Source: Bartonella callosciuri (GTDB lineage: Bacteria > Pseudomonadota > Alphaproteobacteria > Rhizobiales > Rhizobiaceae). Taken from it: a stretch of 64,000 bases of DNA. The notes beneath the pieces were generated by a model. It was not told the origin of the DNA and did not search any database. It saw only the letters and a program-made list of their open reading frames with translations. The stretch covers positions 1 through 64,000 of the forward strand of contig NZ_JACHIM010000004.1 of NCBI RefSeq assembly GCF_014203215.1, read 5' to 3'. Below are positions 29,558 to 40,100 of this stretch, piece by piece (positions within the stretch are counted from its first letter, which is position 1; each line of letters starts with the position of its first letter). The position numbers and the translations under genes are program-made.

Positions 29558-29874
29558 TTAAAAACAATAATGCCATAGTAGACAATAGAGTGCCAGGTAT
29601 ATTCCCCGTACTCAAAGAAGAAAACAATGAGATAATCCCGATACTGCCGTAGATTATTGTAAATAAAGACATTTATTTAGTTTTTCCAAAATTTAATTCA
29701 TCTTTCCCCCCGGCATCACAGATAATAGCTATATCGAGTGTCCCTATAACTGTTTTTCAATCGCCTCTCTCTCGAATTTGAACGTTTACAAAACGCATAT
29801 CATTTTCTCCATTTTATAAAAAAATAAATAATTTAAAAAAATAAAAACACACGATTTTTAAATATTTTAAACAT
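29558..29874 (-). pseudogene. decayed tandem copy of the small exported protein gene at 30130-30468
   Basis: Reading minus from ATG 29874 gives MFKIFKNRVFLFF and then a stop. The rest aligns base by base with the intact neighbour 570-595 bases away but has small insertions and deletions. The upstream 60 bases (ACATAGCTTTCTTTGCACCT on the plus strand) are also duplicated, so the copy included its promoter region. Confidence 0.75.
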
Positions 29875-30129
29875 AGCTTTCTTTGCACCTCTTTTTCTTT
29901 ACTGAAAAATTCAAAGTATATTTACAGTTATAAAAACTAAAAATTATAAAATATAAAATAATTTATTATAAAAAATATAAAACCCATATTTGTTTATAAA
30001 AACACTAAAATAACATCCTATAGTGTCTTCAATAATTGCCCACCACAATGCAACATAAACCACTCCAACTATTAATTTTTCAAAAATATCAAAAAACGCA
30101 CCTATAAAACAGGTGAAACTTCTATGAGC

Positions 30130-30468
30130 TTAAAACAATAATGCTATAATAGACAATACAGCACCAGGTATATTCCCTGTACTTAAAGAAGCCAACAATG
30201 CGACAATACCGAAACCGGACCAAAATGCTGAAAATAAAGATATTTGTTCAGTTTTTCCAAAAGCAAATCCATCTTGCACGTCAGTATCACGGATAACAGC
30301 CATATCCGTTGGCGCCATAATTGTATTTTTTTCAAATGTTTCAACAATCCCCTTCTCTTGAAATTGAACATTTACAACACTCGACTGACTTTCTACAGTT
30401 TGTAAAAAAAAGATAATAAATAATTTAAAAACAAATAAAAATACACGATTTTTAAATATTTTAAACAT
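30130..30468 (-). CDS. small exported protein with an autotransporter-like signal peptide
   Basis: The protein has 112 residues. The start MFKIFKNRVFLFVFKLFIIF resembles the conserved signal sequences of the autotransporters further on (M-I/V-K-I/V-F-K-N). It ends near QTVES, after which a hydrophilic segment (VVNVQFQEKGIVETFEKNTI) and a C-terminal hydrophobic helix (LSTGNIPGAVLSIIALLF) follow. I do not recognise the family. A degenerate copy lies downstream (29558-29874) and a fragment at 30670-30745, so the gene has been amplified locally. It may be inner-membrane or secreted. Expression is not shown by anything in the sequence. Confidence 0.55.
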   Translation of the reverse strand: MFKIFKNRVFLFVFKLFIIFFLQTVESQSSVVNVQFQEKGIVETFEKNTIMAPTDMAVIRDTDVQDGFAFGKTEQISLFSAFWSGFGIVALLASLSTGNIPGAVLSIIALLF

Positions 30469-30669
30469 AGCTTTCTTTGCACCTCTTTTTCTTTACTGAA
30501 AAATTCAAAGTATATTCACATTTATAAAAACAAAAAATTATATTTAAGCAATATAATACATTATGTGTCATATGTAAAGACACAAAAAAATATAATTTAA
30601 ATTTAAAAAAATAAAATAATTTATCATAGATAATATAAAAATTATATTTTTTATAAAATTAATAAAATA

Positions 30670-30745
30670 ACATCATGTATTATCTTCAATAATCACCAAC
30701 CATAATGCAGCATAAAATATTCAAAATATTGATCAAAATAAATTT
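30670..30745. repeat. fragment of the 3' flank shared with the small-gene copies
   Basis: TCTTCAATAATCACCAACCA followed by ATAATGCAGCATAAA resembles the 3' flanks of the two copies (TCTTCAATAATCGCCCACCC near 29453 and TCTTCAATAATTGCCCACCA near 30024). It is a third, mostly lost, duplicate. Confidence 0.5.
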
Positions 30746-30996
30746 TTGCTTACATCTATACGATAGCATCATCGCTCAGAAATTTAAGAGGATTCATTTT
30801 AAACATAGAAAAAAACAAGACATCATTAAAAATTTTTAAAAACACAATATTTGACTCTTTCATAAATACAATAATATTTTGAAATACTTTGATTATAAAG
30901 ATAATTTATATTTTTGTCTGTTGAAGTAAGCGTCTTGAATATTGTAAGTTTCTCTCATTTCTAATTACTTCATTATGAGTTATAATCAAACCATTC

Positions 30997-31145
30997 CTCT
31001 GTACATAACAAACGGGGTTGGTGTGTAGATAAAATCGTTTTAGAAAAGACTAAAAATGTCTCTTATAAACCATCTCAATGCAAGAGCTGTCGACAAATAT
31101 TAGAAGTTAGAAAATAAAATTATGGCGCCAATTTGTTATTAAAAA
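30997..31145 (+). repeat. dispersed degenerate repeat, copy C
   Basis: It shares GGTGTGTAGATAAAATCGTT, TCTCTTATAAACCATCTCAA and an ATTAGAAGTTAGAAAATAAA core with copies A and B. No coding frame is intact. Confidence 0.5.
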
Positions 31146-32026
31146 GAGTATGTTTCTGATGATAACGTAAGAAAAATTATTATACTAAAAAGGCAGGACA
31201 CTCTGCTTGCATTTCTTCATGGCTTTCTTCATATTTTCACCAGTTTTGATAAGTGTAAACACTCGCTAAAATGAAAAATCTCCCTCACTCTTAAATAAAG
31301 CGTATCATTCTTTGCACAATCAATCTATCAACTTATCATTATCATCCGAATAACCGGACCATACAATAACGGAAAGGATCTATACTCTTATCACCCATCT
31401 TACATTGTATCATGTACTCAGCTGTGTTTTCTCTTCATCGCGTTATAAGCTCATTAAGCACTCCTCAATTACGCAGCTTTATCCGGTGTTAGTTCTACAT
31501 ATACATATGCATTTTGCTTTATGAAAACTAAAATCCATTAATACACTTTCAAAAGTAAAATTTGTCAACGAACATTCCTATCCTTTTGTCCCATTTATCC
31601 CGTCGTCTTAAATTAAGAGTGCAAAAATTTGGACTGAAATCAAACTCTATGATCGCTAGAACCTATGCAGAAATACTTTAGTTATCCTCCCTCCATAGCA
31701 GAAAGAGGAATGTTCACAGTTTTATCTAAACCTGAGTTTTCAATAGACGGATGAAAAATATATTTTTCATCTCATGATGTGGAGTATTTGATATCCCTAA
31801 ATGCTCACTTATCAAAAATAGAGGCACTCATTAAAGAATCTTATAAAATATACCGCCTCTTCGAATGTTGAGAGACTCATTTTGTATCAAAAATTGAGGT
31901 ACTTTTTCTCAATGAGATTTCTATCATTTTTTAACAAATCTCTTACTTCCATTACACATATCTTGGTATGAAATCTCTCCTATTTGCGTTTTTCTCATAG
32001 ATAGATTAGATTGTAGAAAACCACTT
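31146..32026. other. non-coding stretch before the creatininase operon
   Basis: AT-rich sequence. A 17-base near-repeat (ATCAAAAATAGAGGCACT near 31818 and ATCAAAAATTGAGGTACT near 31889) suggests small duplications. No gene or RNA is recognisable. The operon promoter should lie in the last 100 bases. Confidence 0.45.
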
Positions 32027-32818
32027 TTGATCACTTTGTCTCTATTAGCTTCTCTTTTGGACAATAAATTTATGGCATCCGACGACACGCCTTTTCTCGC
32101 TCTTTTACCCTTGGGTGCACATGAATATCACGGAAAGCACCTTCCCTTTGAAACCGACTGGATTATCGCTGAAGCTTTTGCAAAAGCACTTGTTTTAAAA
32201 ACAAAAGAGCAATTCCCTATCGCACTTTTACCGGTAGAAAAGATTGGCTATTCTGGTGAACACATGGATGTTCTTGGTACAAAAACACTCACCTTTTCTG
32301 ACGCTATTAAACGATGGATAAATATCGGTGAGAGCTGCTATCGTAAAGGTATTAAGCGTTTTCTTCTTCTCAACGCTCACGGAGGCAATTCACCTTTAAT
32401 GAGCATCGTTATTACAGAATTACGACAGCGACTTTCAATGCTTGCGGTTGCGACAAGCTGGAGCCGTTTTGGCCTACCGCAAAGTTTAATGGAGCCATCT
32501 CAACAACATCTTGATATCCATGGAGGATTTATCGAAACCTCCTTAATGCTTTATTTAGCACCAGAAAAAGTGCATATGGAAAAGGCAGAAAATTTTCATA
32601 ATAAGCAAGCTGATATGATTGCCAATTATCGGTATTTACGCGCTTATGGTCCCCATGCTTTTGGATGGAAAATGCGTGATCTCAATACACAGGGAGCAGC
32701 AGGCAATGCAAGCAAAGCAACATCAAAAGCAGGAGAAGCAATTTTTTCTCATGTTCTTTGTGGGCTTCGTGATTTACTTTATGATATCAATCGATTTGAA
32801 ATAGACACATTACGATAA
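32027..32818 (+). CDS. creatininase-family amidohydrolase
   Basis: Length is 263 residues from a TTG; the first ATG, at 32072, would remove 15 residues. Metal-binding motifs of the family are visible: LLPLGAHEYHGKHLPFETDW (Glu/His ligands), GYSGEHMDVLGTKTL, LLLNAHGGNSPLMSIVITEL and DIHGGFIETSLMLYLAPE. Members are binuclear zinc or manganese hydrolases of cyclic amides and related bonds, including enzymes of riboflavin/F420 and peptide maturation pathways, so the substrate is open. The gene is first in a run with the CobW-type GTPase 12 bases later. Metal-dependent enzymes next to metallochaperones suggest a metal-supply relationship, but this is inference. Confidence 0.85.
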   Translation: MITLSLLASLLDNKFMASDDTPFLALLPLGAHEYHGKHLPFETDWIIAEAFAKALVLKTKEQFPIALLPVEKIGYSGEHMDVLGTKTLTFSDAIKRWINIGESCYRKGIKRFLLLNAHGGNSPLMSIVITELRQRLSMLAVATSWSRFGLPQSLMEPSQQHLDIHGGFIETSLMLYLAPEKVHMEKAENFHNKQADMIANYRYLRAYGPHAFGWKMRDLNTQGAAGNASKATSKAGEAIFSHVLCGLRDLLYDINRFEIDTLR

Positions 32819-32830
32819 AAGGCACCCTCC

Positions 32831-33865
32831 ATGGAAAAGACACAAAATACGCCCCATAAACTTCCCGTTACCGTTCTTACGGGCTATCTTGGCTCAGGAA
32901 AAACCACTCTTCTCAATCGCATTCTCAGCGAGAATCATGGCAAACGTTATGCAGTTATTGTCAATGAATTTGGTGAAATTGGCATAGATAATGACCTTAT
33001 CGTTGAATCGGACGAAGAAATTTATGAAATGAATAATGGTTGTGTTTGCTGCACTGTACGTGGTGACCTTATTCGCATTCTGGAAAGCCTGATGCAACGT
33101 TCTCACCGATTTGATGCCATCATTATCGAAACAACAGGACTTGCTGATCCTATTCCCGTTGCACAAACTTTTTTCATGGATGATACTGTACATCAAAAAA
33201 CCGCTCTTGACAGTGTTATCGCAGTTGTTGATGCAAAACATTTATCCTCTCAACTTAAAAAGAGCCGTGAAGTTGAAGATCAAATTGCCTTCTCTGATAT
33301 CATTCTTTTAAATAAGATTGACCTTGTCAATGCACAAGAACGTGCTCATGCGCAATCGCTTATTCTTGCGATTAATCCCCGAGCCGTACTTTATGCAACA
33401 GAGCGCACCAATATCTCTCTTGATAAACTCCTTGATCTTGGTTCCTTTGATCTCCAACGTGTTTTAGATAATACACCCCATTTTCTTGATCACCACCATT
33501 CAGACCATGTATGTGGTCCCGATTGCAATCATGATCATCAACATCACCACGCATCCCCCATTCATGACATTACAGTCACTTCTGTAAGTTTAAAAACAGG
33601 AGCTCTTCAACCAGAAAAGTTTTTTCCATGGATCCAACAAATTACGCAGCAACAAGGTCCTGATATTTTGCGTTTAAAGGGGATTATTGCATTTCAAGGA
33701 GACAATGATAGATATGTCATTCAAGGTATACACATGATTCTTGAGGGACAGCATCAACGTCCATGGCGTGAAGATGAAGAGCGTGAAAGCCGAATTGTTT
33801 TTATTGGCCGCAACCTTGATGCTGAAAAGCTTAAAACTGGTTTTGAAAACTGCGCGCATAAGTGA
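32831..33865 (+). CDS. CobW/ZNG1-type GTPase metallochaperone
   Basis: This is a G3E GTPase of 344 residues. Walker A is [16 protein letters not shown] (about residues 18-33), the metal-binding motif is [13 protein letters not shown] (CxCC, about 68-80), and the G4 motif is LLNKIDL. A histidine-rich loop ([20 protein letters not shown], about 217-236) lies before the C-terminal CobW domain. Such proteins deliver zinc or cobalt to client enzymes. No cobalamin biosynthesis gene is nearby, so a zinc role is more likely than cobalt insertion. It lies between the creatininase and the WD40 gene, apparently in one operon. Confidence 0.92.
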   Translation: MEKTQNTPHKLPVTVLTGYLGSGKTTLLNRILSENHGKRYAVIVNEFGEIGIDNDLIVESDEEIYEMNNGCVCCTVRGDLIRILESLMQRSHRFDAIIIETTGLADPIPVAQTFFMDDTVHQKTALDSVIAVVDAKHLSSQLKKSREVEDQIAFSDIILLNKIDLVNAQERAHAQSLILAINPRAVLYATERTNISLDKLLDLGSFDLQRVLDNTPHFLDHHHSDHVCGPDCNHDHQHHHASPIHDITVTSVSLKTGALQPEKFFPWIQQITQQQGPDILRLKGIIAFQGDNDRYVIQGIHMILEGQHQRPWREDEERESRIVFIGRNLDAEKLKTGFENCAHK

Positions 33866-33871
33866 GTGATA

Positions 33872-34843
33872 ATGCCAAGCATTACCAAGTATGATCTCCA
33901 AAGCTACTGTCTTTCCTGCGGTTTTATGGACAATAAACCAACCTTCGTTTCTGTAGAAGGTTTTATTGTTTTTTTAAATCCAATCCCCAAAACCATTGAA
34001 GTTCACCAAGGAATAATTTCAAGCCACTTTTCTCATGATAACAGCGCAATCATCACTGGGGGAGAAGATGGAAAAGCCTGTCAAACAACAGCAAATGGTC
34101 TTACACAAGTGCTAGAACAACAAAAACGCAAATGGATAAGTAGCGTTGCTTTCGGACCAGAGAAAGTTTTTGCTTTTGCCTCTTCACGTTTAACATTGGC
34201 AAATGTCGGAAAAGGACTTCAAGAGCTTATTCATGAACGCAGTGTGGAAGGCCTTGCTTTCGCTCCAAAGGGTTTACGACTAGCCGTTGCCCATTACAAT
34301 GGTGTTACCCTTCATTGGTTATCAACACAGACAGCTCCAACCACACTGAAATGGAAAGGAGCACATTTTGGTGTCACCTTCTCACCAGACAACCGCTTTG
34401 TCATTTCCACTATGCAAGAGAATGCCCTCCATGGCTGGCGTCTTACTGATAATCAACATTTATGCATGAGTGGCTATCCGAACAAAGTTAAAAGCTGGTC
34501 TTGGAGCGCAAAAGGAAAATGGCTAGCAACATCAGGCGCATCAGCAGCAATCATTTGGCCCTTTCATACAAAAGATGGTCCCATGGGTAAAACACCATTG
34601 GAACTCGGCACACGAGCAAATGCGTTTGTCAGCACCGTTGCATGCCATCCAAGCGAAGAAATTATAGCAATAGGCTTCAATGATGGAATGATTTTATGTG
34701 CACATTTTCGCGCTGAAAAAGAAGTCCTTCTAAAAGATTGTGGAAAAAGCGCCATTTCAGCGCTAAACTGGGATCAAACCGGACATAACCTAGCCTTCGG
34801 CAGCGAAAATGGTGAATGTGGTGTTATTGATATTACTCTTTAA
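33872..34843 (+). CDS. WD40-repeat protein linked to the CobW GTPase
   Basis: A 323-residue beta-propeller-like protein that begins six bases after the CobW stop. Repeated units include SHFSHDNSAIITGGEDGKAC, GVTFSPDNRFVISTMQENAL and NWDQTGHNLAFGSENGECGV, each with the S/H-D-...-G pattern of WD40 blades. No signal peptide, so it is cytoplasmic. Similar WD40 genes sit beside CobW in other Hyphomicrobiales as far as I recall, which suggests a scaffold or partner for the GTPase; its function has not been fixed. A GTG six bases upstream is an alternative start. Confidence 0.85.
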   Translation: MPSITKYDLQSYCLSCGFMDNKPTFVSVEGFIVFLNPIPKTIEVHQGIISSHFSHDNSAIITGGEDGKACQTTANGLTQVLEQQKRKWISSVAFGPEKVFAFASSRLTLANVGKGLQELIHERSVEGLAFAPKGLRLAVAHYNGVTLHWLSTQTAPTTLKWKGAHFGVTFSPDNRFVISTMQENALHGWRLTDNQHLCMSGYPNKVKSWSWSAKGKWLATSGASAAIIWPFHTKDGPMGKTPLELGTRANAFVSTVACHPSEEIIAIGFNDGMILCAHFRAEKEVLLKDCGKSAISALNWDQTGHNLAFGSENGECGVIDITL

Positions 34844-35484
34844 GAAAAACACCAACAATAGCAACCATTTCAGATAAAAACAGCTGCATACTCCTTCAAA
34901 GACGATTAACATCACCCCTCCCCTATTTCCTCTCTAAAAAAAACGAACGCTTCACACAAGAAAATACTTTTGAAATATCTAAACTGTTTACCTTTTCATG
35001 TCTGTAGTTTGACAGAAGGTTTTGTATTAAGTAAAAAGAGGTAGAATTAGGGAGGAACAGGTGGTAATTCATCGTTTTTATGACTATTTTTTACCATTAA
35101 ATGCGTTGTTTATAAAATTAGATTTTAACATCTAAAATTGCAAAACAGAGTGAAAAATTTTAAAAATCAGAATTTGGCGATAAAAATGAGAAAAGGCTTT
35201 GAAGATTTTTAAAAAGTCTGTGATAGCCCAAAAAACCGCCTTTGAAAGACCTTTAAAAAAATTAAACTAAAAGTTCAAAGAGCCTTAAAAACAGCTCCAA
35301 ATGACCAAAAAAACAAAAAAGATATACACCATATGGTGCATTTCTATTTTTATAAGGTATAATCTTTTAAAAACAATGCGTTAACAAAGTTTTTTTAATG
35401 TAAAAAGAGACGCACCTTCATCTTTTATTTTAAAGGGGTATTAAGTCGTATCTTGTTTAGTTTTTAGAGCATGCTCTTTCAGTC
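34844..35484. other. non-coding stretch with a 12-bp palindrome
   Basis: This AT-rich stretch lies between the convergent WD40 and XRE-like genes. It contains the perfect palindrome CACCATATGGTG at 35327-35338, which could be an operator. No gene or terminator is obvious. Confidence 0.5.
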
Positions 35485-35901
35485 TCACTTTGAATACAGT
35501 TTTAGAAGAGGCAAAGTAAGCGCGACTTCCTCCATATCGTTGATGTTTTGAACAAGCTCTTGCAACTCTCGATAAAGCTCTACCGCTAATTCCACAATAT
35601 TTTCATGGAGGATTTTTATATTTGCATCGCGACAAATTGTGTAAGCTACGCGACCGAGCTTTTTCATCAATCCAGCAGAAATGGTGGGAGCCTTAAAACC
35701 TGCTGCTTTCGCCTTTGTCATGTCTGTAAACATCCCACCTTCACCCCTAACGTGCCAATGAGGATTAATATTATAGGCTGTATAATAAGCGTTAATTACT
35801 AAGGATGGCGGCTCATATGCCTCGATTTCGTAATTACCAAGGGTACCTCGTTGTAAATTAAAGCGTTGCGCAAAAACGCCCCGTTCTTCATTTCCAAGCA
35901 T
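35485..35901 (-). CDS. phage-repressor-like XRE regulator, probably 5'-truncated
   Basis: The 138-residue reading contains the recognition part of an XRE domain (FAQRFNLQRGTLGNYEIEAY, then NPHWHVRGEGGMF) and a C-terminal helical region. Codon sense continues upstream of the ATG as ELAKQLREIRR, exactly what precedes this helix in full-length relatives, back to a TGA near 35957. No start codon exists in that part. The true start has therefore been lost or frameshifted, and translation from the internal ATG would remove helix 1. It is probably a prophage-type repressor remnant. The coding status is uncertain. Confidence 0.5.
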   Translation of the reverse strand: MLGNEERGVFAQRFNLQRGTLGNYEIEAYEPPSLVINAYYTAYNINPHWHVRGEGGMFTDMTKAKAAGFKAPTISAGLMKKLGRVAYTICRDANIKILHENIVELAVELYRELQELVQNINDMEEVALTLPLLKLYSK

Positions 35902-36090
35902 CCGTCTTATTTCACGTAACTGTTTTGCCAGTTCGGTTTTTGGTTCTACTTCCGGACGTGCCCCCCAAAATCACCTCAATACAAAATACAGCGTTGCTGT
36001 TTTGCCTCCGCAAGAGTAAAAACATCTGGTCCCTAATCAGACAATAAGGTAGCCTCCATCCCTATAAAAAACTGTGTCATGCTATAGATT

Positions 36091-36240
36091 TTAATAAAAG
36101 GTCTTTATCCTTAAAACCTCGGATAAAAATCGTCTTCCATCATCACCGAGAATACCAACATATTCATTTCCAATATGAAAAGATATGCCACTTAAAACTG
36201 TTTTGCTTAAAATCGCTCTAGCAAAGATTAAAAAAATTTA
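36091..36240 (-). pseudogene. relic of an unidentified coding sequence
   Basis: A 40-codon minus-strand frame reads LSKTVLSGISFHIGNEYVGI and then LGDDGRRFLSEVLRIKTFY before a stop. Codon quality is good for this length but it has no start. Between it and the XRE-like gene further sense-like pieces (GPDVFTLAEAKQQR) appear in other frames. A decayed phage-derived gene is likely, but I cannot name it. Confidence 0.4.
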
Positions 36241-37102
36241 TCATGCTTGAAAATAAACCAGTAAAAACGCGTAAAAGAACTTTTTGAGAAAACATCAAAC
36301 ATTGTTCTAACAACAAAGCCAGCACTTATTTTTTTAAAGTTTCTGGTTATAAACTCTCTCTTTTCCAACACTATTATTTAGAATGCCGATCATTGCAACA
36401 CCATCACCTTCTCATCTTCTTACGCTCCTCTGGTCAAAAGAAGAGAAATTAAAATCTACCTTTTTCAAAATTTGCATGGGTGCCTATAATTGGCAAAAAA
36501 ATAACGACTATAAAAAAACAGTAATATTTAAAAAATATTTTCGTTATTATTTTACCTTAAACTGCATTCTCTCTTTCTTTCAATACAAATATTTCTCACA
36601 AAATATCTAAGTAAACATTTTAAAAAGAAGAAAATAAAACAAAAATAGAAGTATTAACTCTTTTTGTAAGTTAATAGATTTTATATTTTCATATAAAGCA
36701 AAAATGAAAACAAGACATAATAATAAGATCACAACTCAAACTTGCAAGCTACCTCAAAACTGGTAAAAAGATAGGTAAAAAATAACAGAAAAAAGGCTTA
36801 AAAAAAACCTTCTTGACCCACTCATATTGACAGAAAAACCATCAACAACGAAAAATCTTTTGGAATATTAATATGAGTGTCAAGCATTCATACTTCAAGA
36901 TTCTCAAAATCAAAATGGAATTGCCAATTCCATATTATATTATAAATCTCAAAAACCTTTAAAAGATACATTGTAGAATAGAAAAAAACAATGACACGTA
37001 CTAAGCGCTTTCAATCACAAATCAAAGAAATCATATATTGTGATTTTTTTCCTCAATATATAAAGAACCATTGAGATGAAGTAAGAGAGATTTTAATAAA
37101 TT
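36241..37102. other. non-coding stretch before the autotransporter array
   Basis: AT-rich. A 75-codon open frame near 36383-36610 shows nothing recognisable. No RNA or repeat is evident. Confidence 0.45.
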
Positions 37103-37129
37103 AAAAGGCAGCAGACTATACTGCCTTTT
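37103..37129 (-). terminator. terminator hairpin downstream of the autotransporter pseudogene
   Basis: AAAAGGCAG (37103-37111) faces CTGCCTTTT (37121-37129). The same AAAAGGCAGC stem recurs after two other autotransporter genes in this window (51351 and 62108), marking a shared 3' end. Confidence 0.8.
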
Positions 37130-37154
37130 GCACAAAAGTATACATTATATCTTA

Positions 37155-40100
37155 TCAAAAAAGGCGGCGCAAACCAGCAGAAAAACTCGCTCCTGAAAAC
37201 CCTGCTTTGGTAAACCGATGCTGATAAGTTATATCTCCATGAAGTGCAAATTTTAAAGACAATTGCGCATTAAAAACCACGCCCCCTTCTAGGGAAAAGC
37301 CGAAAACACCTACATGGAAATCTTTTTTAAAATACACAGACTGTCTATCGTAAAAACTATGCGAAAGATAAAACCTACCATAGAAGGAAATAACCTGACT
37401 CTTTTCAGAAGCAGAAACAATCTTAGTTAAACGCCACCAACACATACAGCTCATTGATCAAATTTTCCCAGATCAACATCAAGATTGTCAACATCATGCA
37501 CGCGATCAAACTGAAGATTCTGGTAAATAAGCTGAATCTGTGGGTCAAAAAAACACCCTTATGTCTCATTATAAAGGTTTTACCGCTGGTCAAGGAAGCA
37601 CTAAGCTGTTTACCCTTTAACGTTGCTGTCTTACCCCGGAAAAGAGTGAAAACATCTCCTCTAAAAAGACCACAAGAGAACACTCCATCCATAGAAACAC
37701 CTCTATCATGCTGTAGACTTCCATAAGCAGCAACAGACCATTTATCAAATGTACTCTTTTTGCTGTAGTCAACATCTAGAGGATGGGGAAAGAGGTTTCC
37801 ATAAGTTCCCATAATTCCAAAGAATTTGCGGCTGTATAAACTCTCAATTTCCTTCAGCACAACACCTGCTTCCAGTGCAGTATAATCGAGTTCGGCTCCA
37901 TACCTATATTCAAAAGCAGACAAATCCGAAGCATAATGATGGGTTCCACCATAACCACGAACAAAAAATGCCGAATCTTCATCACTTTTCAAAAAACGAT
38001 GAGAAGTGCTTCGCATTGTCTCCAATTTTTTATTTTGAGAAGTAAGATCCATCAAGCCAGCATGGAATAAGGCATTTGGAAACAGAAGATAAGTTGGCAA
38101 TTGCGGAACAACAGCCATAATTCCTGGCTCAGGACAAATATCAAGCTTAACCGGAACGGGGGAATAGGCGAAGGATCTATCGGATCAGATGACTCAGATA
38201 GAGAAGGTGTAGGTGAGACAGGTGTAGATGGAGTGGGAACAGGGTCTATAGGTGTAGGATCTCCTGGAGTAGATGGCACAGATGGAGAAGGTGTAGGTGA
38301 GACAGGTGTAGATGGAGTGGAAACAGGGTCTATAGGTGTAGGATCTCCTGGAGTAGATGGCACAGATGGAGAAGGTGTAGGTGAAACAGGTGTAGATGGA
38401 GTGGAAACAGGGTCTATAGGTGTAGGATCTCCTGGAGAAGATGGCACAAATGGAGAAGGTGTAGGTGAGACAGGTGTAGATGGAGTAGGAACAGGGTCTA
38501 TAGGTGTAGGATCTCCTGGAGAAGATGGCACAAATGGAGAAGGTGTAGGTGAGACAGGTGTAGATGGAGTGGGAACAGGGTCTCTAGGTGTAGGATCTCC
38601 TGGAGCAGATGGCACAGATGGAGAAGGTGTAGGTGAGGCAGATGTAGATGGAGTAGGAACAGGGTCTATAGGTGTAGGATCTCCTGGAGCAGATGGCACA
38701 GATGGAGAAGGCGTAAGTGAGACAGGTACAATCTCGGAAGAATCCGATTGAAAACCAACATAGACAGCTTCAAGACGAAAATTCCAAAACCTTCCATCAC
38801 CTGCAACTAATCTATTCTTCGGGTCAGCTTCTCCAAAAGAGGAACTTGGACCATAACCACGAAGATAATATTGATAAGGAAAACCATTTACAGTCGTATA
38901 AGTATTGGCTAATTTAAAAGAATCTTCTTGTGCTGTTCCAGAAACTTGAACAATTGAAATTGCTTTGGCTTCCTCCATCACTTATGTTTTTTTTCGAAAT
39001 TTTTGAAAAATTCTGCATATGGATCACAGAGGTTCCAGAAACATCACCATAGATCAAAATACGATCAGTTTTTTGAGGATCAAACAAACCATCATTATTC
39101 AAAAATGCACTAAGCTTAATCTGAACATTCCCCTCTGCACTGTATGCTTTGTCATAGTATGCTCCCCCGTATTGTTCACTCCCAATGCGCAGTATTTGAT
39201 AACCCTTTGATGCATTCTGATTGAAAACAAGTGTACTATCAGAAAGACTTATAGATGAAAGTGATGAAGCTGTAGAATCTGATTTATGCAAATCTTTATA
39301 TTTGCTTTTGGTGAAAGACCATGTCGAACCACACATTAACTGTAAGTCAGCCACAGCCATCTCTCCCACGCGAATAGCTCCTGTGAGTGAAGAATCATGA
39401 GCTTTAATAGTTATAGAAGAGTTTTTTCAGCTTCTAACAATAAATCACCGGAGATTTTTGTTTTTGATAATTCAAGCGTAACCTTAACCCCATGACCATT
39501 AAACCTAGTAGCATAAATAGCCGTACCATCTGGAACTCCAAAAGTTGTATCTAACAAATGAACAGATACCATCCCCATAGTGATTCTTGGCTCTTTTGAA
39601 ACATCTTTTTATCCGTAATATTCGGCCACTGTAGTGGAATCTAACAGATCAAAATAAAGTCCATAAGTTCCCCTCCCCTGCACAGAAATATTTGACCTTT
39701 CAATCTTAATATCTGTCTTCTTAAAGATATCTGATGAACCATACTGTTGAATAAGCTGGCCTCTGCTATTTATAAAACCTGAAAATTTTTAATTATGAAA
39801 CCATGCATATCGGTGTCAGTTGAAGAGACACATCCCTCAAATGAACATCTCCACCTTGATAAACCTCAAAAGCTTGGGGTAATGAACTTACATCTCTATC
39901 ACCAACTATAGAGCTTTCCTTTTTTCCTTGTCCATTATTGTAGTGTTATAGAGAAGATACCTCCCCCCCTGAACCGTGTTAAAAACGAACCGCTCTCCTT
40001 AAAATTAAATGTGCTACCTGATATCCTAACAAATGCACCAAAACCACTAACAATACCTATACTTCTCGTATTCAAATTGCCTGGCTCAATCTCAACATTT

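Noticed and set aside
38200-38730. Possible CRISPR array
   Set aside because: The units are 84 bp, contiguous, without unique spacers, and encode an in-frame linker. No cas genes are present.
38101-38751. 216-codon plus-strand open frame rich in Gly, Val and Asp
   Set aside because: It is the mirror of the proline-rich 84-bp repeat on the minus strand. A period divisible by three keeps several frames open. It has no ribosome-binding site.
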